Assembly: GCF_947499945.1 (NCBI RefSeq) | Contig: NZ_CANMQD010000001.1 | Location: 1,947,501-2,011,500 of the forward strand | Origin: an uncultured Sulfitobacter sp. | GTDB taxonomy: Bacteria > Pseudomonadota > Alphaproteobacteria > Rhodobacterales > Rhodobacteraceae | Reading direction: 5' to 3' | Length of the DNA: 64,000 nt | Shown: piece by piece, positions 52,164-61,090 of the stretch | How positions within the stretch are numbered: the stretch's first letter is position 1 | Layout of the letters: the number at the start of each line of letters is the position of its first letter | Notes under the pieces: generated by a model | Database searches by the model: none | What the model saw: the letters and a program-made list of their open reading frames with translations, nothing else | What the model was told of the DNA's origin: nothing | Translations under genes and position numbers: made by a program

Positions 52164-52693
52164 GTAGAAACGCTCGCTACAGAATGCGGGTGGGGTGGTT
52201 TGTCTGTGTCGCAGTGATCGCATTTGCGCTTTTTGCGGGGTCGGGCGGGGCACTGATTGCCCGCACTTTGGGGGCGGCGGGGGTTGTGGCACCCGTTTGG
52301 CTTACCGGACCGATCATGGTTCTGGCCGGAGCTATAGCTTACTGGTGTGGCGGCATATCGTTTGGACGTCCCGTAGGTCTCAGGCTTGATAGGGACGGGT
52401 TGTCCGGCTTTCTTTTACCTGCAACACTTTGGTCACAGGTTGCCGATGTTGGACTGCATGAGGTCCTCCGCTTTGAAGATGGCAGCAGGGCGGCGCAGGA
52501 CGACTTGTATTTTGCGCTGCGTCTGTATGATCAGGAAGGCTGGTGGTTGCAGGCAACGCTGGTGCAGAAATTCTGCGGATTGCGGCGGGGTGGAAAAAGC
52601 CGCTGGGATGTTCTGCTGCCTTTGAATGCGCTTGAAGCGGCTGATCAAAAAGCGCTGATCGATTTGGCGATAGACCAGTTTGAAAGGCGGTGA
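52160..52693 (+). CDS. Hypothetical membrane protein
   Basis: Not recognised. 177 residues from TTG 52160 (overlapping the nadE stop) or 169 from ATG 52184. Two hydrophobic helices (WFVCVAVIAFALFAG and WLTGPIMVLAGAIAYW) are followed by a soluble domain with GLRLDRDGLSGFLLPATLWSQ, typical of PH-like or DUF domains that read out from small membrane proteins. It is probably in the nadE operon by overlap. Start choice is uncertain. Confidence 0.6.
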   Translation: MSRNARYRMRVGWFVCVAVIAFALFAGSGGALIARTLGAAGVVAPVWLTGPIMVLAGAIAYWCGGISFGRPVGLRLDRDGLSGFLLPATLWSQVADVGLHEVLRFEDGSRAAQDDLYFALRLYDQEGWWLQATLVQKFCGLRRGGKSRWDVLLPLNALEAADQKALIDLAIDQFERR

Positions 52694-52763
52694 AGTGACA
52701 CGCTTTAGTGACTTGTCTGTTGCTACACCCTGCCGCAGGGTGCGGCGCAAGAAGAGGGATCAC

Positions 52764-53561
52764 ATGCGCTTAATTCTAACTCTGGTGTTTATGTTGCTTG
52801 CCCCCGTGGCGCAGGCTTGCGGCTCCGACAGTGACTGTACGGTCGGGGATCGCAGCTACCGTATCTCACTGCCCGAGGGTGTTGATGCGCCTGTGGGGGC
52901 GGTGATCTGGGCGCACGGGTATCGCGGCACGGCCGCAGGTGTGATGCGCAACGGGAGTTTGCGCAGAATGGTCCATGCCGAGGGGCTGGCGCTGATCGCA
53001 TTGCAGGGGATTGATGGTACGTGGGATTTGCCTAACGGGCCGCGCACCCCTGACAGTACGGGGGCGGTTGAGTTTGACTATGTCGCGGCGGTGATTGCGG
53101 ACGCGCAGGCTCAGTATGGGGTCGATCCTGCGCGGCTGGTGGCGAGCGGATTTAGTGCGGGCGGGATGCTGGTGTGGAACCTTGCTTGTGCGCGGCCTGA
53201 TTTGTTTATCGGGTTTGTGCCCTATGCGGGGACGTTCTGGATGCAGCCACCAGCGGAGTGTGCGACGCCTGCCAAGAGCCTGATCCATATTCACGGGGAC
53301 GCGGATAGCACTGTGCCGCTGGACGGGCGGGCGATTGGGCCGACGCGTCAGGGGAAGGTCTCAACCGCGCTGACGATGTACAGTGCGTTGGGCGATTTTG
53401 GTGCGGCGGAGCAGGTCGATACGCCTGCGCTGCGGTGTACGCAGCAGGCTAATTCGGATGGTGATGTGCTGGCGTTTTGCTTGTTTCAGGGCGGGCATTC
53501 GTTTCGCACAGAATATCTGGGTTCTGCGTTGGAGCGGTTGCGCCTTTTGGGCAAGCTTTAG
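52764..53561 (+). CDS. Secreted PHB-depolymerase-family esterase (LpqC-like)
   Basis: 265 residues with signal peptide MRLILTLVFMLLAPVAQA. An alpha/beta hydrolase domain follows: HGYRGTAAG oxyanion region, nucleophile elbow ASGFSAGGMLVW, HGDADSTVP with the acid, and GGHSF with the His. This arrangement matches the LpqC/poly(3-hydroxybutyrate) depolymerase esterases. Four Cys near both ends may form disulfides. The substrate is unknown. ATG 52764 follows GAGGGA. Confidence 0.85.
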   Translation: MRLILTLVFMLLAPVAQACGSDSDCTVGDRSYRISLPEGVDAPVGAVIWAHGYRGTAAGVMRNGSLRRMVHAEGLALIALQGIDGTWDLPNGPRTPDSTGAVEFDYVAAVIADAQAQYGVDPARLVASGFSAGGMLVWNLACARPDLFIGFVPYAGTFWMQPPAECATPAKSLIHIHGDADSTVPLDGRAIGPTRQGKVSTALTMYSALGDFGAAEQVDTPALRCTQQANSDGDVLAFCLFQGGHSFRTEYLGSALERLRLLGKL

Positions 53562-53622
53562 ATTGCGATAACTGGACAAACAGCCCTACCTGTGCCAGCA
53601 AGCGCGGCAACAGGAGGCATAT

Positions 53623-54957
53623 ATGTCCGATAAAACCATTACCCGTTTCGCCCCATCCCCGACAGGCTGGATTCACGTTGGAAACCTGCGCACGGCGCTG
53701 ATGAACTACCTCATTGCGCGCAAGGCGGGGGGCGAGTTTATCTTGCGGATCGACGACACTGATCCGAACCGCTCCAAGGAAGAATATGTCGACGGGATCA
53801 AGCGTGATCTGGATTGGCTGGGCCTGCATTGGGATCGTGTTGAGCGCCAATCGCTGCGCATCGAAAAGTACCACGAGGCGGCGAAAGAGCTGCGCGAGAT
53901 GGGCCGTTTCTATGAGGCCTTCGAGACGCCAACAGAGCTGGACCTCAAGCGTAAAAAGCAGCTGAACATGGGCAAGCCACCTGTGTACGACCGTGCGGCG
54001 CTGAAATTGTCGGAAGACGAGAAGAATGCTCTGCGCGCGGAGCGTGGCGATGGTGTGTGGCGGTTCAAGCTGTTGCATGAGCGGATCATCTGGAACGACG
54101 GCATTCTGGGCGATATCAGTATTGACGGTGCGTCCGTCTCCGATCCTGTGCTGATCCGTGGTGACGGGCAGATCTTGTATACGCTGGCCTCTGTTGTGGA
54201 TGATACCGAGATGGGTGTGACGCATGTTGTGCGTGGCTCGGATCATGTCACAAACACAGGCACACAAATCCAGATCATGCAGGCGCTGGGTGGCACGCCG
54301 CCGTCGTTCGCGCACCACTCGTTGCTGACGGGTCCGCAGGGGGAGGCGCTGTCCAAGCGGCTTGGTACACTTGCGCTGAAAGACTTGCGCGAGGCGGGGA
54401 TCGCACCACAGGCGTTGTTGAGCCTGATGTCGCGGCTTGGCTCTTCCGATCCGGTGGAATTGCGCACGGACATGGCGGAGTTCATCGAGGGCTTTGACAT
54501 CACGCGCTTTGGCTCGTCCCCGACGAAGTTTGATGCGGAAGATCTCAAGCCCCTGACGGCGAAGTATCTGGCGGCATTACCGCTGGCCGATGTGGCGGAT
54601 GATATTGCTGCGCTTGGGGTGCCTGCCGATAAGGCCGAGCAGTTCTGGGCCGTGACGCGGGAGAACATCACGACGCTACATGATCTGGCCCCGTGGTGGG
54701 AGATGTTCAGCAAGGGTGCCGAGCCTGTGATTGATGATGAGGACCGCGAGTTTATCGCCCAAGCGATGACGATGCTGCCCGACGGGGAGTATGATGCGGA
54801 GACTTGGGGTAGCTTCACTGCGGCGGTCAAGGAAGCGACAGGGCGCAAAGGTAAGGGTCTGTTCATGCCGCTGCGCAAGGCGCTGACGGGGCAGGCGCAT
54901 GGACCCGATATGTCTGCCGTGCTGCCATTGTTGCAGGTCATTAAAGCGCGCGGTTGA
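53623..54957 (+). CDS. gltX: Glutamyl-tRNA synthetase
   Basis: A class I synthetase charging tRNA-Glu (and in GatCAB organisms possibly tRNA-Gln). 444 residues, the shorter of the common lengths. HIGH-type motif in FAPSPTGWIHVGNLRTAL, the FILRIDDTDPNRSKEEY region and a KMSKS-type loop EALSKRLGTLALKDL. AGGAGG sits just before the ATG. Many alphaproteobacteria carry two gltX genes, so a second copy with another tRNA preference may exist elsewhere. Confidence 0.95.
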   Translation: MSDKTITRFAPSPTGWIHVGNLRTALMNYLIARKAGGEFILRIDDTDPNRSKEEYVDGIKRDLDWLGLHWDRVERQSLRIEKYHEAAKELREMGRFYEAFETPTELDLKRKKQLNMGKPPVYDRAALKLSEDEKNALRAERGDGVWRFKLLHERIIWNDGILGDISIDGASVSDPVLIRGDGQILYTLASVVDDTEMGVTHVVRGSDHVTNTGTQIQIMQALGGTPPSFAHHSLLTGPQGEALSKRLGTLALKDLREAGIAPQALLSLMSRLGSSDPVELRTDMAEFIEGFDITRFGSSPTKFDAEDLKPLTAKYLAALPLADVADDIAALGVPADKAEQFWAVTRENITTLHDLAPWWEMFSKGAEPVIDDEDREFIAQAMTMLPDGEYDAETWGSFTAAVKEATGRKGKGLFMPLRKALTGQAHGPDMSAVLPLLQVIKARG

Positions 54958-54968
54958 ACCAGAAATAA

Positions 54969-54997
54969 GATCGTGGCGGTGTTAGCCCGCCACGATC
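54969..54997 (-). terminator. Terminator of the gamma-glutamylcyclotransferase-like gene
   Basis: A perfect 11-bp inverted repeat GATCGTGGCGG / CCGCCACGATC with a 7-base loop; on the - strand TTATTTCT follows directly. The stop codon of the leftward gene lies in the loop. It may also stop gltX transcripts, though no T run is present on the + side. Confidence 0.65.
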
Positions 54998-55542
54998 ACA
55001 GCATTGCGCAAGGCCAAATGCTGGTCGACCAATGATGTTTCTTGCGCGCTGAGCGTCTGAGCGCGGGGATAGCGGGGGGTAGTGCGATCATTCAGGATCG
55101 GAGTGTCCCAGCGGTCCGTCGTGGCAAAGAAATTCGCCACGCCGCCGGCGCCGAATTCGCGCAGATACCCCTGCACCACAACATCCAGATAGCTGAGCAG
55201 GATGTGGTTGTCCGCGCTTTGCACCCATGTCTCCCGCGGGACAGCATAGTGGGAGATGGGGCGCGCGGGATCGTCGGGATGCCGGATTGCCGAGCCTGAG
55301 GGCAGGCGGGCATAACCGTGCTCACGCGCGTCCAGTGCGCCCCAATCGCCGTGCGGCACTTCGGCGATGAGGCCGTCGATTGTCGTGCCTGCATCGGGAA
55401 TCACGCTGAGGAAAGCCTGCCCACGATCCGATGTGTAGACCCATGTGCGACGCCAGCCTGCAAGCTGTGTGCGGGCCGCGTTTTCATAGACATGGGTGTC
55501 GCGGTTGACGAGGCTGCCGTAGCCGAAAAAGCAGGGATGCAT
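54982..55542 (-). CDS. Gamma-glutamylcyclotransferase-like family protein
   Basis: 186 residues. The GGCT fold start CFFGYGSLVNRDTH is the substrate-binding YGSLV(N/M) loop; a conserved Glu candidate is near GLIAEVPHGDWGALDARE. Enzymes of this fold cyclise gamma-glutamyl amines or gamma-glutamyl dipeptides to 5-oxoproline, but many bacterial members are uncharacterised. ATG 55542 is chosen because AAAGG lies seven bases upstream; another ATG is five codons earlier. Confidence 0.75.
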   Translation of the reverse strand: MHPCFFGYGSLVNRDTHVYENAARTQLAGWRRTWVYTSDRGQAFLSVIPDAGTTIDGLIAEVPHGDWGALDAREHGYARLPSGSAIRHPDDPARPISHYAVPRETWVQSADNHILLSYLDVVVQGYLREFGAGGVANFFATTDRWDTPILNDRTTPRYPRAQTLSAQETSLVDQHLALRNAVIVAG

Positions 55543-55670
55543 ATCGTGCCTTTGCATTGGTGGAATTTGGCCCTACCTAACCATCGGAAAGGGATCGGGG
55601 CAACCATGCGCATGGTGGATTGAAAAAGGTCCAGACCTTTGGCAGAACAAATTAACGGAGGGCCAGTGCC

Positions 55671-56036
55671 ATGAAATTTACCGAAGAGCATCTGTGGTTG
55701 CGTGTCGAAGACGGCGAGGAGGAAATCACTGTCGGCTTGACTCCTTATGGTGCTGAACAGCTTGGCGATGCCAAGTTTGTCGAGTTGCCGGATGAGGGTG
55801 ACGTTGTCTCTGTCGATGACCCGGTTGTGGTGATTGAGGCGGATGATGACGCAATCGATATTCTGGCGCCGTTAGACGGGGAAATCACCGAAGTAAACGA
55901 GCGTTTGGTGGCAGCCCCCGAGATCATCTCGGAGGACCCGCAGGGCGATGGATGGTTGTTCAAGATGAGCATTGATGATGCAGGCGACATGGACGAGATG
56001 ATGTCCGAGGCGGCCTATCAGAAATACATCCGTTAA
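55671..56036 (+). CDS. GcvH-like lipoyl-domain protein without the lipoylation lysine
   Basis: 121 residues, GGAGGG before the ATG. The full glycine-cleavage H fold is visible: EEHLWLRVE, TVGLTPYGAEQLGDAKFVELP and ILAPLDGEITEVNERL. In H proteins the swinging arm is on Lys in VESVKAASDIYAP. The aligned stretch here is I55-E-A-D-D-D-A-I-D-I-L, so position 59 is Asp, not Lys (codon GAT at 55845-55847), and there is no other Lys nearby. It is very acidic. No gcvT or gcvP is adjacent, so it is not simply the glycine-cleavage carrier. Confidence 0.85.
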   Translation: MKFTEEHLWLRVEDGEEEITVGLTPYGAEQLGDAKFVELPDEGDVVSVDDPVVVIEADDDAIDILAPLDGEITEVNERLVAAPEIISEDPQGDGWLFKMSIDDAGDMDEMMSEAAYQKYIR

Positions 56037-56065
56037 AAGATATGGCGTAAGAGCCTAATCAGGCT

Positions 56066-56977
56066 CTATTCAGCGGTTTTTCCCGTCTCTGCGAGCAAGA
56101 AGCTAAAGGTTTTCTTGAGCTTGCTCCATGACGCTTTGTCAGGTGCGATCAGGAGGTGGCCTGTTTTGCGCGTGGCATCATAGTCACCGCCATCGAGCAT
56201 TTCCACATGGGCACCTGCGCGTGCCGCGATCAGCGCGCCTGCGGCGTGATCCCATGGGTGCAGCAAGGCAGTGAGGCTGAAATCCATATGGCCTTGGGCC
56301 AGCATGCGGTATTCATGGGCAGAGCAGCGCATCGTATTCACACGGGCAAATCCGGGGAATGTGGCGGCGAGCTGTGCTTGTTTCTCTTTTGGGAAGAGGT
56401 GGAGCGGGATGATGCCTGACATCTCTTCTATCGGTTTGGTCTTTGCCGCTTTGAGCGTCCGGTTTGCGCCGAAGGGGCGTTGAAGCTCGGGCGTCATTTC
56501 TTCATCGGCTATGGCCCAGTCGTCACCAACGGGATCGTAGATTAGGCCAAAGACAGGCTGGCCGTAGCGGGTGGCTGCAACGATCACGCCGAAGATGGCC
56601 AGACCGTGGGCGAAATTCCATGTGCCGTCGACGGGGTCGATGTGGAAGGCGAGCTGTGCCTCCGCGATACCGTCGAGGAGTTCTGGCTTGGCGGCAACAG
56701 CTTCTTCGCCAATGACCAGTGCGGAGGGGAAGGCGATTTGCAGGGCGCGGGTGATCATGGCCTCGGCGCGGGTATCGGCATCTGTCACCAGATCGCTTGC
56801 GTGGGATTTTGTGCGGATGTCGCCGTCTGTCAGATTGCGAAAGCGGGGCATGATCTCGGCCTTGGCGGTGCGGCGCACGATGTTGATAATCTGGCTGCGC
56901 TGGGCTGCTGTAACCGCAGGGGCCAGTGTGGCGGGCAGGTTTTGATCTTTGGTTGCTTCGGTGCTGGTGTCAGACAT
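56066..56977 (-). CDS. Inositol monophosphatase family protein
   Basis: 303 residues with the metal-binding signatures of the family: IGEEAV, FHIDPVDGTWNFAHGL and PWDHAAGALIA; all acidic ligands are intact. It hydrolyses a small phosphate monoester; candidates include inositol, histidinol or sugar phosphates, not decided by sequence. It has an N-terminal extension of about 25 residues rich in Thr, Glu and Ala. It lies leftward, converging on the GcvH-like gene. Confidence 0.85.
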   Translation of the reverse strand: MSDTSTEATKDQNLPATLAPAVTAAQRSQIINIVRRTAKAEIMPRFRNLTDGDIRTKSHASDLVTDADTRAEAMITRALQIAFPSALVIGEEAVAAKPELLDGIAEAQLAFHIDPVDGTWNFAHGLAIFGVIVAATRYGQPVFGLIYDPVGDDWAIADEEMTPELQRPFGANRTLKAAKTKPIEEMSGIIPLHLFPKEKQAQLAATFPGFARVNTMRCSAHEYRMLAQGHMDFSLTALLHPWDHAAGALIAARAGAHVEMLDGGDYDATRKTGHLLIAPDKASWSKLKKTFSFLLAETGKTAE

Positions 56978-57060
56978 ATGGGCGCTCCTTGGTTACGGAC
57001 AATCTACGCTGTGGAGGGCGGGAGGCAAAGGGGGAACCTGAGGAGGTTCCTCCATTATGA

Positions 57061-59577
57061 TCATTCGCGGGCGCGCAAGACGCGGGCGGGTCGGGCCTGT
57101 AATGCGCGGCGGGCAAAGCCCAGACCTGCGAGCACGGTGGCGGTAATGCCTCCTGCGATGATTAGGAGGGCAGAAGGCCAGATGACCTGATACTCCGTCT
57201 CCATCACGAAGGTACTCACAGCCCAGCCGCCCAATGCTCCGACGACCAGCGCAATGGCACCCGCAGCGAGGCCCAGTAGGGCTGCACGCAGAATAAAGCT
57301 GGCCGCGATCATGCGGCGGGACGCGCCCATGGTTTTGAGCATTGCGGCTTCATAGGTGCGCGCGTCTGCCCCTGCGGCGGCAGCACCGATCAGGACAAGA
57401 AAACCTGTAATCAACGTAGCGGCAGCGCCGTATGACGTAGCAGCGGCAAGGCCGGCAAGCACACCAGCCACACGGTCAATCGCGTCCTTCACGCGGATGG
57501 CGGTGATGTTGGGGTAGGCCGATGCCAGATCACGCAGTATTTGCGCCTCTGCCTCAGGCTCGGCGTAGACGGTCGAGATGAAGCTGTGGGGCGCACCTGC
57601 GAGGGCAGAGGGGTTCATGGTGAGCACGAACCCGATGCCAGCGGTGGAGAAGTCGACCTCCTGAAAGCTGGTGATCGTGCCTGTGATGTCGCGACCCAGC
57701 ACGTTGATCGTGATGGTATCGCCAAGGTTGAGGCCCATCTCTTCGGCTTCTTCCTGAGCGAAACTGATCTGGGGCGGACCTGAGTAGTCGGGTGCCCACC
57801 ATTCGCCAGCGGTGATAAGTGCGCCCTCTTTCGGGGCGGCGGCGTAGGTGATGCCACGGTCACCGGTGACAACCCAGTGGTCGCCAGCAACTTCGATTGC
57901 GGGACGGTCGTTGATTTTCGTCAACACGCCGCGCAGCATCGGTGCGCTGTCGATGCGGCTCACGGCGGGGTCGTCCTCAAGGCGTTTGGTATAGCCTTCG
58001 ATCTGGTCCTTCTGGATATCCACAAAGAAGTAGCTGGGGGCGATGGCGGGGAGGTTTCCTGCGATGGCTTGGCGCAGGTTGCCGTCGATCTGGCCTACGG
58101 CGGCGAGAACCGAGAGGCCGAGGCCGAGCGACAGGACAACTGCGCCCGCACCTTCTCCTGTGCCGCCGATGGCAGCCATGGCCCACCGGACGCGGGGACG
58201 GCCGCGCAGGCGGTGGCTGAATGCCCGCGCCGCAATGCGGATGAGGAATGCGGCGAGGGCGAGGATCGCCAGTGCGCCCGCGATGCCGCCGAGGGTCCAA
58301 AGGGTGAGGAACCAGCTGCCGTTGAACCAGCCCGCCATGCCGACGAGGGCGGCGATGGCCCCAAGGGTGGCGATGATAAACGGCCACGACGGCAGGCGGC
58401 TGGCCCCGTCCCATGCGTCGCGGAAGAGCGTTGCTGCACGGACGCGATCCGTGCGGGCAAGGGGCCATAGCGTGAAGATGAAGGCGGTGAGGATACCGTA
58501 AAGACCCGCCTCGATCAGAGGGGCGGGGAAAATGGTGAAAGCGGTAGGGATTGGCAGGCGTGCCTCAAGGATGGGGGCGACCATGATCGGGAGTGCGGCC
58601 CCAAGGATGACGCCGATGGTGACGCCGAGCAGGGACAGGATGCCGATCTGGATGAAGTAGGTCTGGAAGATGGTTGCGCGGTCTGCGCCGAGGGCGCGGA
58701 GGGTCGCGATGACTTCGGTTTTGCGGCTGAGATAGCTGCGCACGGCCGCGGAGACACCGACACCGCCCACGGCGAGGCCGGAGAGGCCGACGAGAATCAG
58801 AAACGCGCTGAGGCGGTCAACGAATTGGGCCACTTGCGGTGCGCCATTGCGGGCATCCTGCCAGCGTAGGCCGCTGCCTGCGAACTGCTCTTTGGCGGCA
58901 ACCTCTAGAGCGTCGATCGCGGTCCCTTCGGGCAGGGTCAGGCGGTATTTGGAGTTGAAGCGCGACCCTTGGGCCAGCAAGCTGGATCCTTCGAGGCTGT
59001 TGCGCAGAACCATTGTGCGCGGACCGAGGGCAAATTCAGCACCTGCGCTGTCAGGTTCGATCACAAGCTCTGCACGCAGTTCAAATGATTTTGTGCCGAG
59101 GGTGAAAGTGTCGCCTACGTTAAGGCCGAGACGGTCGATCAGCGCACGGGCCATGACCGCACCGGGTAGATCGCCGCGCGGGGCAAGCGCCTCGGAGAGG
59201 GGGATCGCGGGGTCGAGAACGACAGCGCCGACCAAGGGATAAAGGTCATCGACGGCCTTGAGCTGTGTCAGTGCGCGTTCGTCGTCTTTTACGGCCATGG
59301 AGCGGAAATCGGCGATTTCGGAGACTGCGGTGGCTTGGGCTTGCATCCACGCGCGCTCGGCCTCGGTGGCGAAGCGGTAGGTCAGCTCAAGCTCGACATC
59401 GCCGCCGAGGATTGCAGCACCCTCGCGTTCCAGCCCTGCTTCGATACCTGAGCGGACGGAGCCGACCGCAGCGATTGCAGCCACGCCGAGGGCGAGACAG
59501 GCAAGGAAGAGGCGAAAGCCGCGCAGGCCGCCGCGCAGTTCACGGCGTGCGAATTTTGTCGCTAGGGAAAGGCTCAT
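57061..59577 (-). CDS. FtsX-like ABC transporter permease (YbbP type)
   Basis: 838 residues with a duplicated FtsX-like membrane architecture: an N-terminal helix, a periplasmic domain (about 45-255), helices 255-430, a second periplasmic domain and four C-terminal helices. The start SLATKFARRELRGGLRGFRLF and the FtsX segment RKTEVIATLRALGADRATIFQ are typical of YbbP. Such permeases with MacB-like ATPases export or extract lipophilic molecules or act mechanically on periplasmic partners. Its start overlaps the ATPase gene stop by 4 bp. Confidence 0.9.
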   Translation of the reverse strand: MSLSLATKFARRELRGGLRGFRLFLACLALGVAAIAAVGSVRSGIEAGLEREGAAILGGDVELELTYRFATEAERAWMQAQATAVSEIADFRSMAVKDDERALTQLKAVDDLYPLVGAVVLDPAIPLSEALAPRGDLPGAVMARALIDRLGLNVGDTFTLGTKSFELRAELVIEPDSAGAEFALGPRTMVLRNSLEGSSLLAQGSRFNSKYRLTLPEGTAIDALEVAAKEQFAGSGLRWQDARNGAPQVAQFVDRLSAFLILVGLSGLAVGGVGVSAAVRSYLSRKTEVIATLRALGADRATIFQTYFIQIGILSLLGVTIGVILGAALPIMVAPILEARLPIPTAFTIFPAPLIEAGLYGILTAFIFTLWPLARTDRVRAATLFRDAWDGASRLPSWPFIIATLGAIAALVGMAGWFNGSWFLTLWTLGGIAGALAILALAAFLIRIAARAFSHRLRGRPRVRWAMAAIGGTGEGAGAVVLSLGLGLSVLAAVGQIDGNLRQAIAGNLPAIAPSYFFVDIQKDQIEGYTKRLEDDPAVSRIDSAPMLRGVLTKINDRPAIEVAGDHWVVTGDRGITYAAAPKEGALITAGEWWAPDYSGPPQISFAQEEAEEMGLNLGDTITINVLGRDITGTITSFQEVDFSTAGIGFVLTMNPSALAGAPHSFISTVYAEPEAEAQILRDLASAYPNITAIRVKDAIDRVAGVLAGLAAATSYGAAATLITGFLVLIGAAAAGADARTYEAAMLKTMGASRRMIAASFILRAALLGLAAGAIALVVGALGGWAVSTFVMETEYQVIWPSALLIIAGGITATVLAGLGFARRALQARPARVLRARE

Positions 59578-60269
59578 GCGACTGCGCTGCTGGTTGTGGT
59601 GTCGTCGATGCGGCCATCGCGCAGGGTTATCACGCGGTCACAGCGTTGGGCCAATGCGTCGGAGTGGGTGACAAGGATAAGAGTTGAGCCGTATTGGTCG
59701 CGCAGGTTGAACAGCAGGTCCATAATCGCCTCGCCGTTGGCGCTGTCGAGGTTGCCTGTGGGTTCATCCGCCAGAAGGATTGCGGGGCGGGGTGCTGTGG
59801 CGCGGGCGAGGGCCACGCGCTGTTGCTCTCCCCCTGACATCTGGGAGGGGTAGTGACCTGCGCGGGGGCCAAGACCTACGATTTCAAGCGCTTCGGCGGC
59901 GCGGTCAAAGGCGTCGGCGTGGCCTGCAAGCTCTAGCGGTGTCGCGACATTCTCAAGCGCGGTCATGGTGGGGATGAGGTGAAAGGACTGGAACACAATG
60001 CCCATGCGGTTACGGCGAAAGCGAGCGAGCTGGTCCTCGTCCATCGCGGTGAGGTCTTCGCCCATGGCATGCACGGAGCCGCCTGTGGCTTGCTCCAAAC
60101 CGCCCATGACCATCAAGAGCGATGATTTGCCTGAACCAGAGGGGCCAATGAGGCCGATGCTTTCGCCTGCGGTGACCTCCAGCGAGATGCCGTGAAGAAT
60201 ATCGACTGGTCCTGCATTGCCATTCAGGCGTAGGGCTGCATCTTTAAGTGTGAAAATAGGATTACTCAT
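59574..60269 (-). CDS. ABC transporter ATP-binding protein (YbbA type)
   Basis: 231 residues from ATG 60269 with AAGGGG upstream. A complete ATPase: Walker A GLIGPSGSGKSSLLMVM, Q-loop IVFQSFHLIPTMTALENV, signature MSGGEQQRVALARA, Walker B ILLADEPTGNLD and the switch VTHSD. The MacB/LolD-like type fits the FtsX permease downstream, to which it is translationally coupled. It is divergent from tesA, the same neighbourhood as E. coli ybbA-ybbP-tesA. Open frame upstream is not used. Confidence 0.95.
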   Translation of the reverse strand: MSNPIFTLKDAALRLNGNAGPVDILHGISLEVTAGESIGLIGPSGSGKSSLLMVMGGLEQATGGSVHAMGEDLTAMDEDQLARFRRNRMGIVFQSFHLIPTMTALENVATPLELAGHADAFDRAAEALEIVGLGPRAGHYPSQMSGGEQQRVALARATAPRPAILLADEPTGNLDSANGEAIMDLLFNLRDQYGSTLILVTHSDALAQRCDRVITLRDGRIDDTTTSSAVA

Positions 60270-60317
60270 GGGGGCCCCTTCGATGGCGTCCCTACGGGAT
60301 ATGGAGGGAATGTGGCG

Positions 60318-60965
60318 ATGCGCAAGGCTTTGACAGGGATTCTTATGGTTTGGGCCAGTTTTGCCCAAGCTGGCGAAGTGGTGATTGCGGCGCTTGGGGA
60401 TAGTCTGACGCAAGGGTACGGCCTGATGCAGTCGGATGGTTTTGTGCCACAGCTGGAGACGTGGTTGGAGCAGCAGGGCGCCGATGTGCGGCTGGTCAAT
60501 GCGGGGGTGTCCGGGGATACCACGGCAGGCGGTCTGAGCCGCGTGGACTGGACCCTGACACCAGATGTGGACGCGATGATTGTGGCGTTGGGGGGCAATG
60601 ACCTGCTGCGCGGTCTGTCGCCAGAGCAGGCGCGCAGCAACCTTGAAGGCATTCTGAAAGCAGCGGAAGCAGCGGATGTCGAAGTGCTTTTGATCGGGCT
60701 GGATGCGCCCGGGAATTATGGTGCGGAGTACAAGCAACAATTTGATGCGATCTATCCTGAGTTGGCGGAGGCCTATGGCACAGGATATTTGCAAAGCTTC
60801 TTTGCGGGGCTGGTGGAGGAGGGTGAAACGGCGGACCCTGCCAAGCTGGGCGCGTGGTTTCAGGCGGATGGTATCCACCCCAATCCCGACGGCGTGAAGC
60901 GCATTGTGACGGCCATTGGCCCATTGGTGCTTGAGTTGATCGAAAACGTAGAGGCGGTCGATTAA
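60318..60965 (+). CDS. tesA: Arylesterase / lysophospholipase L1, SGNH family (TesA-like)
   Basis: 215 residues from ATG 60318 (GGAGGG nine bases upstream). Signal peptide MRKALTGILMVWASFAQA. SGNH blocks: ALGDSLTQGYGL (Ser), AGVSGDTTAGG (Gly), VALGGNDLLRG (Asn) and DGIHPNPDG (catalytic Asp-His). TesA is a periplasmic thioesterase/lysophospholipase/arylesterase of broad specificity. It is divergent from the YbbA/YbbP system, with which it often shares a neighbourhood. Confidence 0.92.
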   Translation: MRKALTGILMVWASFAQAGEVVIAALGDSLTQGYGLMQSDGFVPQLETWLEQQGADVRLVNAGVSGDTTAGGLSRVDWTLTPDVDAMIVALGGNDLLRGLSPEQARSNLEGILKAAEAADVEVLLIGLDAPGNYGAEYKQQFDAIYPELAEAYGTGYLQSFFAGLVEEGETADPAKLGAWFQADGIHPNPDGVKRIVTAIGPLVLELIENVEAVD

Positions 60966-61090
60966 ACCGCTTTGCCTGAAAATTGTGCAGCGTTGTTTTT
61001 ACGGGCCGTGCAATAATTTTTACCAGTTGATAAAAAAATAGACCTGTGCCAGCGTTATCGTGAAACGTGTAGTTGGCGGAGGATCGACAT

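Noticed and set aside
53449-54318. 289-codon antisense frame over gltX
   Set aside because: Sequence is basic and low in recognisable structure; the + strand gene is certain.
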